From an uncultured Lachnospiraceae bacterium (GTDB lineage: Bacteria > Bacillota > Clostridia > Lachnospirales > Lachnospiraceae), in assembly GCA_947367855.1 (NCBI GenBank), contig CANBFE010000012.1, positions 35,189 to 99,188 of the forward strand: a stretch of DNA of 64,000 bases, written 5' to 3'. The translations under genes and the position numbers were made by a program. The notes under the pieces are model-generated. The model was given only the letters and a program-made list of their open reading frames with translations, searched no databases and was not told the DNA's origin. How positions within the stretch are numbered: the stretch's first letter is position 1; every line of letters starts with the position of its first letter. This document shows positions 9,471 to 17,544 of the stretch, one piece after another.

Positions 9471-9887
9471 CTATCCTTTATTTCTGTCCACAAAATATTT
9501 TATGATGTCACCTCGGGTGACAATTCCGATAAACACATTCCGATCGTCGATCACCGGTACAAAATTCTGGTTCTTCGCACATTCCAACAGGTTCTCCATA
9601 GCCGTGTCAATACAGGCCGGTTTCACCTTTCCGTTCTGCATGAAATCACGCACTGTCATGTGTTCCAGACTTTTCAGCGTGATATCCTCCAGAGTCTGAT
9701 TGTATGAGAGAATATTCCACAGGAAATCCCCCACGCTTACAACACCCACATACCGGTCCTCCACATCAATGACCGGAATGGCCGTAAAGCCGCTTCTGCT
9801 CAGCTTCTCAAGGCCCTGCCGCAGCGTCATGTCGTCCCTGAGGTACGCCACCTCTGCCTTGGGCAGTAAAAACGATGCAATGTTCAC
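9471..9887 (-). CDS. Tandem CBS-domain protein
   Basis: Predicted 138 aa made of two CBS domains and little else: repeats around GFTAIPVIDVEDRYVGVVSVGD (split: AIPVIDVEDRYVG, VVSVGDFLW) and NFVPVIDDRNVFIGIVTRGDIIKYF. CBS pairs bind adenosine nucleotides or S-adenosylmethionine and act as sensors. No catalytic domain is attached, so the partner is unknown. It sits 41 bases upstream of apt on the same strand, which makes an adenylate-sensing role reasonable but unproven. Confidence 0.88.
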   Translation of the reverse strand: MNIASFLLPKAEVAYLRDDMTLRQGLEKLSRSGFTAIPVIDVEDRYVGVVSVGDFLWNILSYNQTLEDITLKSLEHMTVRDFMQNGKVKPACIDTAMENLLECAKNQNFVPVIDDRNVFIGIVTRGDIIKYFVDRNKG

Positions 9888-9942
9888 TGTTCCGCTCCTT
9901 CATTCTTTATTCTGACGGTTCGCTGCTGTCCATTCCCTCCTG

Positions 9943-10557
9943 CTACTTCCCTTCTGAACGGTCATTCTCCACTACTTCCACAAAAGTACCGTCAACTACG
10001 TGCGCCTGGTCAAAAGCCTCCCGCAGTCGGCGCGTGACATAGAAAACGGTAATACAATCCGTAATTCCGCTGAAAATCAGACCTGCGCCCACCAACTGAA
10101 ACAGCAGAAGCACCGTATCAAAAGGATTTGCAATCAGCACGATCCCAAATATCACATTCACCAGCGCCAGGATCAGAACCGCAACCCGGTTTCCGCAGTC
10201 CGCACGCATCATGTCAATCACGTTCTGCAGCTTGCCGCAGCCGCTTGCCAGCACCAGAATCCCCAGTATAACCGGAATCAGCGACGTGATCCACTCCACT
10301 CTGTACAGAAACAGCACACCCACTGCTATCCCCACCAGCCCGTAGCCGAAATCATTGCGGTAATAATTCTGGCCCGGATCCCGCAGCAGATAGCATATCA
10401 TGGAAACGGCTCCGGCCAGTATAAAAAGAATTCCCACCAGATATCCCAGTGTCCGTACCATTGTCTCCGGAATTACGACAGCCACCACACCCAGTATAAT
10501 ATACAGCAGCGAAATCAAAAGTGTTTCCCATTTAACCTGTTTCAGAAGTTTCCGCAT
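9943..10557 (-). CDS. DUF308 / HdeD-like membrane protein
   Basis: Predicted 204 aa with six hydrophobic segments in two similar halves (LLISLLYIILGVVAVVIP; VLILALVNVIFGIVLIANP), the pattern of DUF308/HdeD proteins. Function in Firmicutes is unknown; E. coli HdeD is linked to acid resistance. The ATG at 10557 has GGGAGG upstream; a longer frame begins at 10626 but would overlap the terminator hairpin at 10593-10623. C-terminal tail VEVVENDRSEGK is cytoplasmic and acidic. Confidence 0.8.
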   Translation of the reverse strand: MRKLLKQVKWETLLISLLYIILGVVAVVIPETMVRTLGYLVGILFILAGAVSMICYLLRDPGQNYYRNDFGYGLVGIAVGVLFLYRVEWITSLIPVILGILVLASGCGKLQNVIDMMRADCGNRVAVLILALVNVIFGIVLIANPFDTVLLLFQLVGAGLIFSGITDCITVFYVTRRLREAFDQAHVVDGTFVEVVENDRSEGK

Positions 10558-10587
10558 CCGTATCTCCTCCCGGCGTAAATTTTTTTT

Positions 10588-10623
10588 ACCAAAAAGAACC
10601 CTTTTCAGCGAAAAGAGTTCTTT
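10588..10623 (-). terminator. Rho-independent terminator downstream of the SEC-C gene
   Basis: Read on the minus strand, arms of 14 bases with one mismatch (AAAGAACTCTTTTC and GAAAAGGGTTCTTT) enclose a three-base loop and end in a T-run. It starts 27 bases after the SEC-C stop codon. Confidence 0.7.
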
Positions 10624-10649
10624 CACCGTCTGTGAACAGTAATCCTGAA

Positions 10650-11153
10650 TTACTTTTTACCGCAGCACTTCTTATATTTCTTTCCACTGCCGCAGGGACA
10701 GGGATCATTGGGATATACCTTTGCCCCCTTTACCACAGTGGTGGAGGATTTCTGCTCTTTATACAAAGCCTTTCTGGTATCCTGGTCAAAAATCCGGTCC
10801 CACTCCTCCAGATTGTAAAGCCAGTCTGCCTCCGCAGCCACCATGTTCTTATAGAGCAGGGCTTTGTCAAACCCCAGGTTTACCTCCGTGTCCTCCTCCA
10901 TCTCCTCAATGGGATTGGCCTCTTTCAGGCTGTCGTTGATTCCGTCCAGAAATCCGGTCATGGTCATAATCGATACCTGGTACTTCTCGGCCAGTTCCTT
11001 AACCGTTCCCCGGACCACATCCTCCGGGTTCTTCAAAAGCTGGGCATAAATGTCTTTTTCCTCTTTAAAATATGCCGCCCAAAGCGCCTGCAGCCTGTCC
11101 TTTCCTGCCGCATCATTGTATGCCATTTCTCTCCACTTTTCCAATAACGCCAT
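10650..11153 (-). CDS. SEC-C motif zinc-binding protein
   Basis: Predicted 167 aa. The C-terminal 20 residues form a SEC-C motif with ligands C-x-C-x8-C-C (DPCPCGSGKKYKKCCGKK), the same zinc tail found on SecA and many small Firmicutes proteins. The rest is helical and acidic (PIEEMEEDTEVNLGFDKALL) without a recognised domain. Similar stand-alone proteins are common in Lachnospiraceae, but their function is not known. It is a single-gene unit: a consensus-like promoter lies at 11238-11266 and a terminator follows. Confidence 0.85.
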   Translation of the reverse strand: MALLEKWREMAYNDAAGKDRLQALWAAYFKEEKDIYAQLLKNPEDVVRGTVKELAEKYQVSIMTMTGFLDGINDSLKEANPIEEMEEDTEVNLGFDKALLYKNMVAAEADWLYNLEEWDRIFDQDTRKALYKEQKSSTTVVKGAKVYPNDPCPCGSGKKYKKCCGKK

Positions 11154-11205
11154 ATTCTACCACCTTTTCAAATCCTGCCGTCAGAATGCCGGCTGTATTT
11201 TCTGT

Positions 11206-11226
11206 GGTATCCCTGGTAAGGATACC
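11206..11226 (-). other. Small hairpin in the 5' leader of the SEC-C gene
   Basis: Perfect 7-base arms GGTATCC and GGATACC with a 7-base loop. It begins about 12 bases after the -10 element, so it lies near the 5' end of the transcript and could stabilise the mRNA or bind a regulator. Nothing more can be said. Confidence 0.4.
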
Positions 11227-11237
11227 CACTTCTATAC

Positions 11238-11266
11238 AGTATATAACAGATTATCCCCAAACACAA
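11238..11266 (-). promoter_or_regulatory. Sigma-A type promoter for the SEC-C gene
   Basis: On the minus strand, TTGTGT (-35, 11261-11266) and TATACT (-10, 11238-11243) with a 17-base spacer, about 85 bases before the start codon. Confidence 0.6.
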
Positions 11267-11297
11267 TAAAAAAATTTTTAAAAAATTGAATTTCCCT

Positions 11298-11458
11298 GTA
11301 TATTCTTTTTCTTTCCGGCAATAATAGAAAATGTCAGGGAACCCCCTCCTTTGATCTTACAGAAGATAAAGATAATACTTAGGTCCTGCCAGGCAGGGCC
11401 TTCTTCCTCCCCTACCAGGATTCCGGGCTTCGCGCTGGTGCAGGCCCGGGATTTTTTT
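11298..11458 (+). ncRNA. Possible small RNA ending at a strong terminator
   Basis: No plausible coding frame lies here, yet the plus strand carries a hairpin with GC-rich arms (CCGGGC / GCCCGG, 11423-11449) followed by seven T, and just before it another stable hairpin (GGUCCUGC / GCAGGGCC, 11382-11400 region). A TATATT -10-like box lies near 11298. It matches no RNA family I can name (SRP RNA and T-box cores are absent). The 5' end is a guess. Confidence 0.3.
11423..11458 (+). terminator. Intrinsic terminator, plus strand
   Basis: Arms CCGGGCTT and AGGCCCGG (one G-U pair) around a 13-base loop, followed by A and seven T. No plus-strand gene precedes it, which is the reason to suspect an upstream small RNA. 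Confidence 0.55.
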
Positions 11459-11512
11459 ATGCCGGAACAGCTCTGCTGCAAACGGGGAGCTTTTCTTCAG
11501 CAGTGTCCCGGC

Positions 11513-11550
11513 AAAAAGAATGCCTGTGCTGCGGCACAGGCATTCTTTTT
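11513..11550 (-). terminator. Terminator of the surface-protein gene, bidirectional
   Basis: Perfect 17-base arms beginning AAAAAGAATGCC and ending GGCATTCTTTTT around a 4-base loop. The A-run/T-run symmetry lets it work in both directions. The stop codon of the surface-protein gene is two bases upstream on the minus strand. Confidence 0.85.
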
Positions 11551-11551
11551 G

Positions 11552-14509
11552 TTAATCATTCCTCTTTTTATCTGCTTTCTTTTTCATCAGGAAGATAATG
11601 GTTCCCGCCATGGTCACTCCCACAGCTCCCATGAGAAGCAGCCAGACAAAATGCATTCCGTCTCCATTGGCTCCATCGATTACCATGTCGATTTCACCGG
11701 TCCTGGGAGACACGACTTCCCTCTCCTGTGAACCGTTGTCAGCAGAGTCTCCTGACCCGCCGCCGTTTCCGGAAGGATTCTCTCCCCCGCCGGAACCTCC
11801 GTTCATGACAGTGTCGCCCACCACAATGACATAGCTTGATGCATGCGTAAATGTCAGCTCCGCAATTCCGTCCTCATCTATCTGATCAGCAGTGGTAAAT
11901 TCAAGTCTGCCCTCATTCTCATTATAATAGAACAGATTTGCATATTTTCCTGCATTGGCTGAATCCAGATTGATCATAAGCACGGCGCTGTAACCAAATT
12001 CACCGCTGTGCGCCAGACTGAGTTCTGTCGCCGGACGGCCTCCGGCCGCACTATTCACAATATCCTCCGGTACAGCCGATGTTCCAACCTGTACGGAAAA
12101 ATCCACATCATTTGCATGTTCTGCCGTAACGTTTCTGCCGTTTACAAACCAGGTAACGCCGTTGCCCATGTCAAAGGCAATGGTAACATTCTGTCCTTTC
12201 ACACAGTCAAGCACATCTCCGGGTACTACAGATGCACCATTCATTTTTACATTAACCCATTTTCCCTCAAAGGCACTGACAGCTTCCTCCTTAACGGCCT
12301 CCCAACCCTGTCTGCCGGATCCGTCTTCAATAGAAGGAATCATTGTATCCGGCGCGGAGGTAGGCAGCGGAGTGGGTTCCTGTGTAGGTGCCGGCGTCTG
12401 GCCCGGTTCCTGGCTGGGGGCAGGTGTCTGGCCCGGTTCCTGGCTGGGGGCAGGTGTCTGGCCCGGCTCCTGGCTGGGGGCAGGTGTCTGGCCCGGCTCC
12501 TGGCTGGGGGCAGGTGTCTGGCCCGGCTCCTGGCTAGGGGCAGGTGTCTGACCAGGTTCCTGGCTTGGTTCCGGAGTCTCTGTAGGCTCTGTGGACGGTT
12601 CCGGCGACTCTGTAGGTTCCGGCGAAGGGACATAATTATAAATAATCTCCGCCTTTGCCACTGCCGTTGCCGTATCTCCTATTTTACTTACGTTCTTCCA
12701 CTGTTCTTCGCTGCCGGTATAGTATATCTTTTCAAGCGGACAACTTCCAAAAGCCGCTATCCCAATTGATTTTACACTTGACGGAATTAAGACAACACTC
12801 ACAGCCGAAGAAGCGAATGCAGACCCTCCGATACTCTCCGCGCCCTCGGGAATTTCCAGGCCTGGAAACATCAGACAATTCTGAAACATGCCTTCACTGA
12901 TGCGGTCTATGCTTTTGGGCAGTGTCACTTTTATCAGACCGTAACATCTAGTAAACAGATTGTCGCCCATCTTTACCTGCTTGCTGCCGGGAGTAAAGGT
13001 CACAATTCCCAATTTCTCACACTGGGAAAATGCAGCGGCTCCCACCTCCCCGATACTGGAAGGCAAAGTGATCATGCCAAGCTTTGTGCAGGCATTGAAT
13101 GCACTCTGGCCGATTGTCTCCACACCTTCAGAAACAGTTACAGAGCCCAGATTTGCACATTCGCGGAACGCGCTGTCACCGATTGTCTTCACCCCGGAAG
13201 GAATCGTCACGGAAACAATGGAAGATTTACGGAAAGCGCTGTTGCCGATGGACGTCACACTGGGCGCAATCTCTGCTCCCAGAACCCCGCAGTTCCAAAA
13301 AGCGCAGGCACCGATACTGGTAACGCCATTTTCGATAACCACCTCACGGATTGCGCTGCTATGCTCCTTCCAAGGCTGGTCTTCGACACTGCTGAAATCC
13401 GGCATAGCCCCCCCGCCGGAGACGGTCAGTATACCCGCCTTTGTCAGGTTCCAGGTAAGTCCCCCCTCAAGGGTTCCGCTTCCAATCGAAACATTGGCTT
13501 CGGGATCATCCGGCGGTATATAGCCTTCCGGGTAGCGTGTGATATAGTGACTGGTATCTCTCATCACCTCTTCCCTGGAGATTGCCCGTCCCCAATGTAC
13601 CTTGCCTTTATGGTCTCCCATACTGATGTTTCCTTCGGCAACCACCACGCCTGCATCGCTTACCTCCAAAACGATCACCGTGTGCGCATCACCGCTTACC
13701 CGCAGGATATCACCGACTTTTATATCCTCATAGGTAAAACCCCCAGGCGCATACATCCTGGCAGGCAGATGGCCGAATGCCGCATCACTGAGGATGAACG
13801 CAAAAGCAACACAGCCCACGGCACTGATCCTATGTCCATCAAGCTCACCGCCTTTCCAATAGTAATATCCCTTTGAGTCCGAATAGGGTTCGTCGTTGGT
13901 CCAGGGTGTTCCCTCCCTATACGCATCCTGATCCGCCAGCGCAATCATGGCCTGATACGCTTGCGCAGGAGTAGGAACAACCGTTTCTCTGCCGACAGAC
14001 GACTGGGGCGCGGATTCCTCCCCGGAAGTCTCTGGCTGCTGTGAAGAAGCCTTCTCCTGCAGCAAATCACCTATTCCCTCCGGCTGCGAAGTCTCGCCCT
14101 GGGGCAATTCGCCTTCTCCCTCCGCTTCCGGAGTTTCTTTCTGAAGCAAATCACCTATTCCCTCCGGCTGCGAGACTTCTTCCTGAGGCAGACTGTCTTC
14201 TCCCTCCGCCTCTGAGACCTCTTCCTGAGGCAATCCGCCTTCTCCTTCCGGCTGGGAAGCTTCTTCCTGAGGCAGACTGTCCTCTCCCTCCGCCTCTGAG
14301 ACCTCTTCCTGAGGCAGACTGCCTTCTCCCTCCGCCTCCACACTCTCGCCCTGAGGCAATTCACCTTCTTCCTCTGGCTGCGAAGTCTCTTCCTGTACAA
14401 GTGGAATCCCCTCCTGCGACAAAGGAATTTCCTGCCCTGTCTGCGCCACCGACTGGAAAGAGACGGTCAGACACAGCGCCAGGGCAACCGAAATAATTCG
14501 TCGTTTCAA
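11552..14509 (-). CDS. Secreted CHAP-like / leucine-rich-repeat surface protein with C-terminal anchor
   Basis: Predicted 985 aa. Order: signal peptide (KRRIISVALALCLTVSFQS); ~130-residue Glu/Pro/Gln repeat region with units such as LPQEEVSEAEGED; a CHAP or NlpC/P60-like domain about residues 180-330 with Cys in SAVGCVAFAF and His in GDAHTVIVLE; BspA-type leucine-rich repeats about 340-600 (VTSIGACAFWNC, VKTIGDSAFREC); six PSQEPGQTPA repeats; an unknown domain; sorting-like motif SPRTG, a membrane helix (WLLLMGAVGVTMAGTIIFL) and a KKK tail. It is probably exported, cuts or binds peptidoglycan, and is anchored to the wall. The TTG at 14509 is chosen because GGAGG lies eight bases before it and the signal peptide then starts correctly; 14530 is the longer alternative. 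Own promoter and terminator. Confidence 0.85.
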   Translation of the reverse strand: MKRRIISVALALCLTVSFQSVAQTGQEIPLSQEGIPLVQEETSQPEEEGELPQGESVEAEGEGSLPQEEVSEAEGEDSLPQEEASQPEGEGGLPQEEVSEAEGEDSLPQEEVSQPEGIGDLLQKETPEAEGEGELPQGETSQPEGIGDLLQEKASSQQPETSGEESAPQSSVGRETVVPTPAQAYQAMIALADQDAYREGTPWTNDEPYSDSKGYYYWKGGELDGHRISAVGCVAFAFILSDAAFGHLPARMYAPGGFTYEDIKVGDILRVSGDAHTVIVLEVSDAGVVVAEGNISMGDHKGKVHWGRAISREEVMRDTSHYITRYPEGYIPPDDPEANVSIGSGTLEGGLTWNLTKAGILTVSGGGAMPDFSSVEDQPWKEHSSAIREVVIENGVTSIGACAFWNCGVLGAEIAPSVTSIGNSAFRKSSIVSVTIPSGVKTIGDSAFRECANLGSVTVSEGVETIGQSAFNACTKLGMITLPSSIGEVGAAAFSQCEKLGIVTFTPGSKQVKMGDNLFTRCYGLIKVTLPKSIDRISEGMFQNCLMFPGLEIPEGAESIGGSAFASSAVSVVLIPSSVKSIGIAAFGSCPLEKIYYTGSEEQWKNVSKIGDTATAVAKAEIIYNYVPSPEPTESPEPSTEPTETPEPSQEPGQTPAPSQEPGQTPAPSQEPGQTPAPSQEPGQTPAPSQEPGQTPAPSQEPGQTPAPTQEPTPLPTSAPDTMIPSIEDGSGRQGWEAVKEEAVSAFEGKWVNVKMNGASVVPGDVLDCVKGQNVTIAFDMGNGVTWFVNGRNVTAEHANDVDFSVQVGTSAVPEDIVNSAAGGRPATELSLAHSGEFGYSAVLMINLDSANAGKYANLFYYNENEGRLEFTTADQIDEDGIAELTFTHASSYVIVVGDTVMNGGSGGGENPSGNGGGSGDSADNGSQEREVVSPRTGEIDMVIDGANGDGMHFVWLLLMGAVGVTMAGTIIFLMKKKADKKRND
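12391..12570 (-). repeat. 30-bp tandem repeats encoding PSQEPGQTPA
   Basis: Six 30-base units in phase with the codons: units starting 12391, 12421, 12451, 12481 and 12511 are nearly identical (C/T change at one site, one A/G change), the sixth at 12541 is diverged. They form a stalk between the leucine-rich and membrane-proximal parts of the surface protein. Near identity suggests recent expansion and possible length variation between strains. Confidence 0.95.
14041..14400 (-). repeat. Degenerate Glu-rich tandem repeats in the surface protein
   Basis: Imperfect 45-base units encode variants of LPQEEVSEAEGED and LLQKETPEAEGEGE. Several units are identical at the DNA level over 30 or more bases, so they may recombine. 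Confidence 0.8.
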
Positions 14510-14590
14510 TATTACACCCTCCTGCATCATCTTTTTGGAGAACTGTTACAAAGTGCTGATTTGCCAGATTCTCCCTTTATCAATATATTC

Positions 14591-14619
14591 AATATATCGT
14601 CATCGTTCCGCGTTGTCAA
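14591..14619 (-). promoter_or_regulatory. Strong sigma-A promoter for the surface-protein gene
   Basis: Minus strand: TTGACA (14614-14619), 17-base spacer, TATATT (14591-14596). Lies 82 bases before the TTG start. It is just downstream of the potD stop, so the gene is independent of the pot operon. Confidence 0.8.
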
Positions 14620-14638
14620 TAGCGTTATCAAAACGCCT

Positions 14639-15904
14639 TCACGCCCGCTCCCTCTGACGTTTCCGCCGTTTAGCCACAATTATGGCTATGTATACTGCCA
14701 GAAATCCCAGAATAATTGCTGCCAAAACCGCGGATTCTCCCGGGCCGCCCATTTTCGCCTCCGCCCACAGTCTGTCTATCAGTCTGGCCGTGTCTTCCGG
14801 CAGGTTTACAAATACCTGGGTGCGGGCCAGAATGCTTTCATCCGGATAATGGATGGGGCTCTCCACCATTTCCTCGTCCATATAGGCCTTGGCCGCCGTC
14901 TCCGGCGTGGAATAACCGATGTAATTCATATTGGCCCCGGCTATCTCCGGATCGCACAGAAAGTTGATATAGGCCTCCGCCTCTGCCTTGTGACCGGAGG
15001 TTACGGGAATACACATGGCGTCCACGAAGTAATTCGTCCCCTCCTCCGGCACCACAAACCGGATATTCTCGTGATTGTCCACCAGAATTGCGGCATCCCC
15101 GGAATAATAGGGGGCTATCCAGGCTTCCTCGCTCTCCATCTTGTCAAAAATCCGGTCCATGACATAGGCCTGCACCAGGGGCTTCTGCTGCTTCAGCAGA
15201 GCCGCCGCCTCCATCCAGTCCTCTTCCTCTGTGGTATTTACGGGTTGTCCCAGTAAAATCTGGGCAATGGCAAAGGAATCCCTGGGATTGTCAAACATCA
15301 GTATCTTTCCCGCGTACCTGTCGTCCCAGAGGGCGGACCAGCTTGTGATCTCTTCCTCAATATAGTCCGTATTGTAAAACAGGCCCACCACGCCCCAGGT
15401 ATAGGGCACGGAATAGCGGTTCTCCGGATCGTACTCCCCGCCCCGGAAGCTTTCGTCAATGTACTGATAATTGGGAATATTGGAAAAATCCAGTTCCGCC
15501 AGCATATTTTCGTCAATCAGTCTTGACACCATGTAATCCGAAGGGATGATCACGTCATAATCCGCGCCGCCTCCCACCAGTTTGGAATAAAGGGATTCAT
15601 TGCTGTCAAAGGTGGTATAATTGACCCGGATCCCCGTGCGCCTGGTAAATTCCGCGTTCACGTCCAGGGAATCATCCGTGCCGTTGGCAATATACTCCCC
15701 CCAGTTGTACACATTGATGGTAACCCCCCTGTCCCTGCTTTCCTCCGCCTGCACCCGCGGAAGCGGCACAGAGGCCAGGGCGGCGGCCAGGCCCAGGCAG
15801 ATGCTTCCCGATACGCCTGCCTTCCTCCGGAAGACATTCCTGCAGCGGTCAACTCTGTTTATCCCAAATCCCCCTTTTCCGGAAGCTCCGTTCTTTCCCT
15901 TCAT
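14639..15904 (-). CDS. potD: Spermidine/putrescine-binding protein PotD, with C-terminal membrane anchor
   Basis: Predicted 421 aa. The solute-binding fold is typical of PotD: INVYNWGEYIAN near the N-terminus, YDVIIPSDYMVSRL, SVPYTWGVVGLFYN, YYSGDAAIL, and the C-terminal YIGYSTPE block. It captures polyamines outside the membrane for PotABC. An N-terminal hydrophobic segment (GSICLGLAAALASVPL) serves as signal or anchor; there is no lipobox Cys. Instead the protein ends in a second helix (AVLAAIILGFLAVYIAIIV) and a basic tail KRRKRQRERA. This C-terminal anchoring is unusual, since most Gram-positive binding proteins are lipoproteins. Last gene of potABCD. Confidence 0.92.
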   Translation of the reverse strand: MKGKNGASGKGGFGINRVDRCRNVFRRKAGVSGSICLGLAAALASVPLPRVQAEESRDRGVTINVYNWGEYIANGTDDSLDVNAEFTRRTGIRVNYTTFDSNESLYSKLVGGGADYDVIIPSDYMVSRLIDENMLAELDFSNIPNYQYIDESFRGGEYDPENRYSVPYTWGVVGLFYNTDYIEEEITSWSALWDDRYAGKILMFDNPRDSFAIAQILLGQPVNTTEEEDWMEAAALLKQQKPLVQAYVMDRIFDKMESEEAWIAPYYSGDAAILVDNHENIRFVVPEEGTNYFVDAMCIPVTSGHKAEAEAYINFLCDPEIAGANMNYIGYSTPETAAKAYMDEEMVESPIHYPDESILARTQVFVNLPEDTARLIDRLWAEAKMGGPGESAVLAAIILGFLAVYIAIIVAKRRKRQRERA

Positions 15905-15910
15905 GACGCC

Positions 15911-16720
15911 TCACACCTCCTCCTTGGGTTGTATGTCCCGGCCCTTCAGGTTCCGGGCATTGACGATAATCAATAATGCCATCACCACCGCAAACAGCAC
16001 CGTGGACAAGGCGTTGATCTCCGGGCTGATGCGCTTGCGGGTCATGGAATAAATGTAGATGGGAAGGGTCTGTGTGGTGCCGCTTGTAAAATAGCTTATC
16101 ACAAAGTCGTCAATGGACAGGGTAAAAGCCATAATCATGCCGGTCACGATTCCGGGCATGATCTCCGGCAGCACTACCTTAAAAAAAGCCTTCACCGGCG
16201 GGCATCCCAGATCCTGGGCCGCCTCATAAAGGTTCGGGTCCATCTGACGAAGCTTTGGCAGCACGGACAGAATCACATAGGGCAGGCAGAAGGTGATATG
16301 GGCTGCAAACAGGGAACCCATCCCCAGGCTGCGCCCTCCGAATACCCGGACCGCAGACACAAACAGCAGCATAAGCGACACACCTGTCACAATCTCCGGA
16401 TTCACCATGGGCAGATTTGTGATATTCATCATAATCCGCCTGGGCAGACGCTTCATGCTGTTGATGCCGATGGCAGCGGCAGTGCCCAGTACGGTGGAAA
16501 CCGCAGCCGATACCACCGCTATCAGCAGCGTATTGCGCAGTGCCTCCAGAATCAGCCTGTCCTCAAACAGCTTCCTGTACCACCGCAGGGAGAAACCGCC
16601 CCACACTGCCCGGCTTCCCGTCTCCGTATCGTTAAAGGAGAACACGATCAGCACCAGAATCGGCGCATACAAAAAGAGGAAAATAAGAAAGGTATAAATA
16701 CGCCCTCCCGCTTTTTTCAC
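15911..16720 (-). CDS. potC: Spermidine/putrescine ABC transporter permease PotC
   Basis: Predicted 269 aa, six membrane helices. The EAA loop that contacts the ATPase is EAAQDLGCPPVKAFFKVVLPEI (in parts: EAAQDLGCPP and FFKVVLPEIMPG). N-terminal YAPILVLIVFSFNDTETGS is a PotC hallmark. Overlaps potB by four bases and precedes potD by six. Confidence 0.95.
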   Translation of the reverse strand: MKKAGGRIYTFLIFLFLYAPILVLIVFSFNDTETGSRAVWGGFSLRWYRKLFEDRLILEALRNTLLIAVVSAAVSTVLGTAAAIGINSMKRLPRRIMMNITNLPMVNPEIVTGVSLMLLFVSAVRVFGGRSLGMGSLFAAHITFCLPYVILSVLPKLRQMDPNLYEAAQDLGCPPVKAFFKVVLPEIMPGIVTGMIMAFTLSIDDFVISYFTSGTTQTLPIYIYSMTRKRISPEINALSTVLFAVVMALLIIVNARNLKGRDIQPKEEV

Positions 16721-17544
16721 AGCAGCATACCTCCCTTCTCGTCCGCTCCCCCGTCGTCAAACTGGTTCATAATGCCCATGCAGATCAGAATGATCACCAT
16801 CAGCACCAAAGACACGGCGGAACCCAGGTTGGGATTGTAGGCGCTGCCCAGAAACTGCATGTCAATCAGGTCTCCGATCAGCAGGTTGCCGCCCCCGCCC
16901 AACATTTTCGATATGATAAAGGTGCTCACCGCAGGCACGAATACCATGGTCACCCCGGAGATGACCCCGGGCATGCTCAGGGGCAGCACCACCTTCAAAA
17001 ACACCTGCCTGTCCCCTGCTCCCAGATCCTGGGCAGCCTCGATAACGCTCTGGTCAATCTTGGTCAGAACGGAATACAGGGGCAGAATCATGTATGGAAT
17101 GTAATTGTACACCATGCCCAGAACCACCGCTCCCGCAGTGTTGATCATGTGAACCCGGGGAAGCCCCAATGCCGCCAGGAAGGAATTGATCAGGCCGTTG
17201 TCCTCCAAGAGCGTCATCCAGGCATATGTGCGCAGCAGGAAATTCATCCACATGGGCAGCATTACAAGCATCACCATCACATTCTGCCGTTTTACGCTCA
17301 TTTTGGCAATCAGATAGGCCAGCGGATATCCCAGTCCCAGGGAAACCACAGTGGCCACAGCCCCAAGCCAGATGGACCGCAGGAATACATTGGAATACTG
17401 CCCCACGCTCAGCATATTTTCCAGGGTAAAGCTGCCCGATTTGTCCGTAAAGGCAAAATACCCCACCAGGAGCACGGGCAGCACGATAAAGACGGTCATC
17501 CAGACCGTGTAAGGCGCGGAAAGAAGCCTGGAATTAGATTTCAT
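16717..17544 (-). CDS. potB: Spermidine/putrescine ABC transporter permease PotB
   Basis: Predicted 275 aa, six membrane helices, EAA loop EAAQDLGAGDRQVFLKVVLP. It pairs with PotC to form the polyamine channel. The ATG at 17544 has AGAGGAGGAAAA upstream and overlaps the potA stop by 11 bases; a longer open frame to 17685 reads through the out-of-frame potA coding sequence and is rejected. Confidence 0.94.
   Translation of the reverse strand: MKSNSRLLSAPYTVWMTVFIVLPVLLVGYFAFTDKSGSFTLENMLSVGQYSNVFLRSIWLGAVATVVSLGLGYPLAYLIAKMSVKRQNVMVMLVMLPMWMNFLLRTYAWMTLLEDNGLINSFLAALGLPRVHMINTAGAVVLGMVYNYIPYMILPLYSVLTKIDQSVIEAAQDLGAGDRQVFLKVVLPLSMPGVISGVTMVFVPAVSTFIISKMLGGGGNLLIGDLIDMQFLGSAYNPNLGSAVSLVLMVIILICMGIMNQFDDGGADEKGGMLL

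Noticed and set aside
11200..11500. SRP RNA, 6S RNA or T-box
   Set aside because: Core conserved sequences of these RNAs are not visible; only an unnamed candidate RNA is kept.
12391..12570. CRISPR-like array of 30-bp repeats
   Set aside because: Units are contiguous without spacers and encode a protein repeat in frame.
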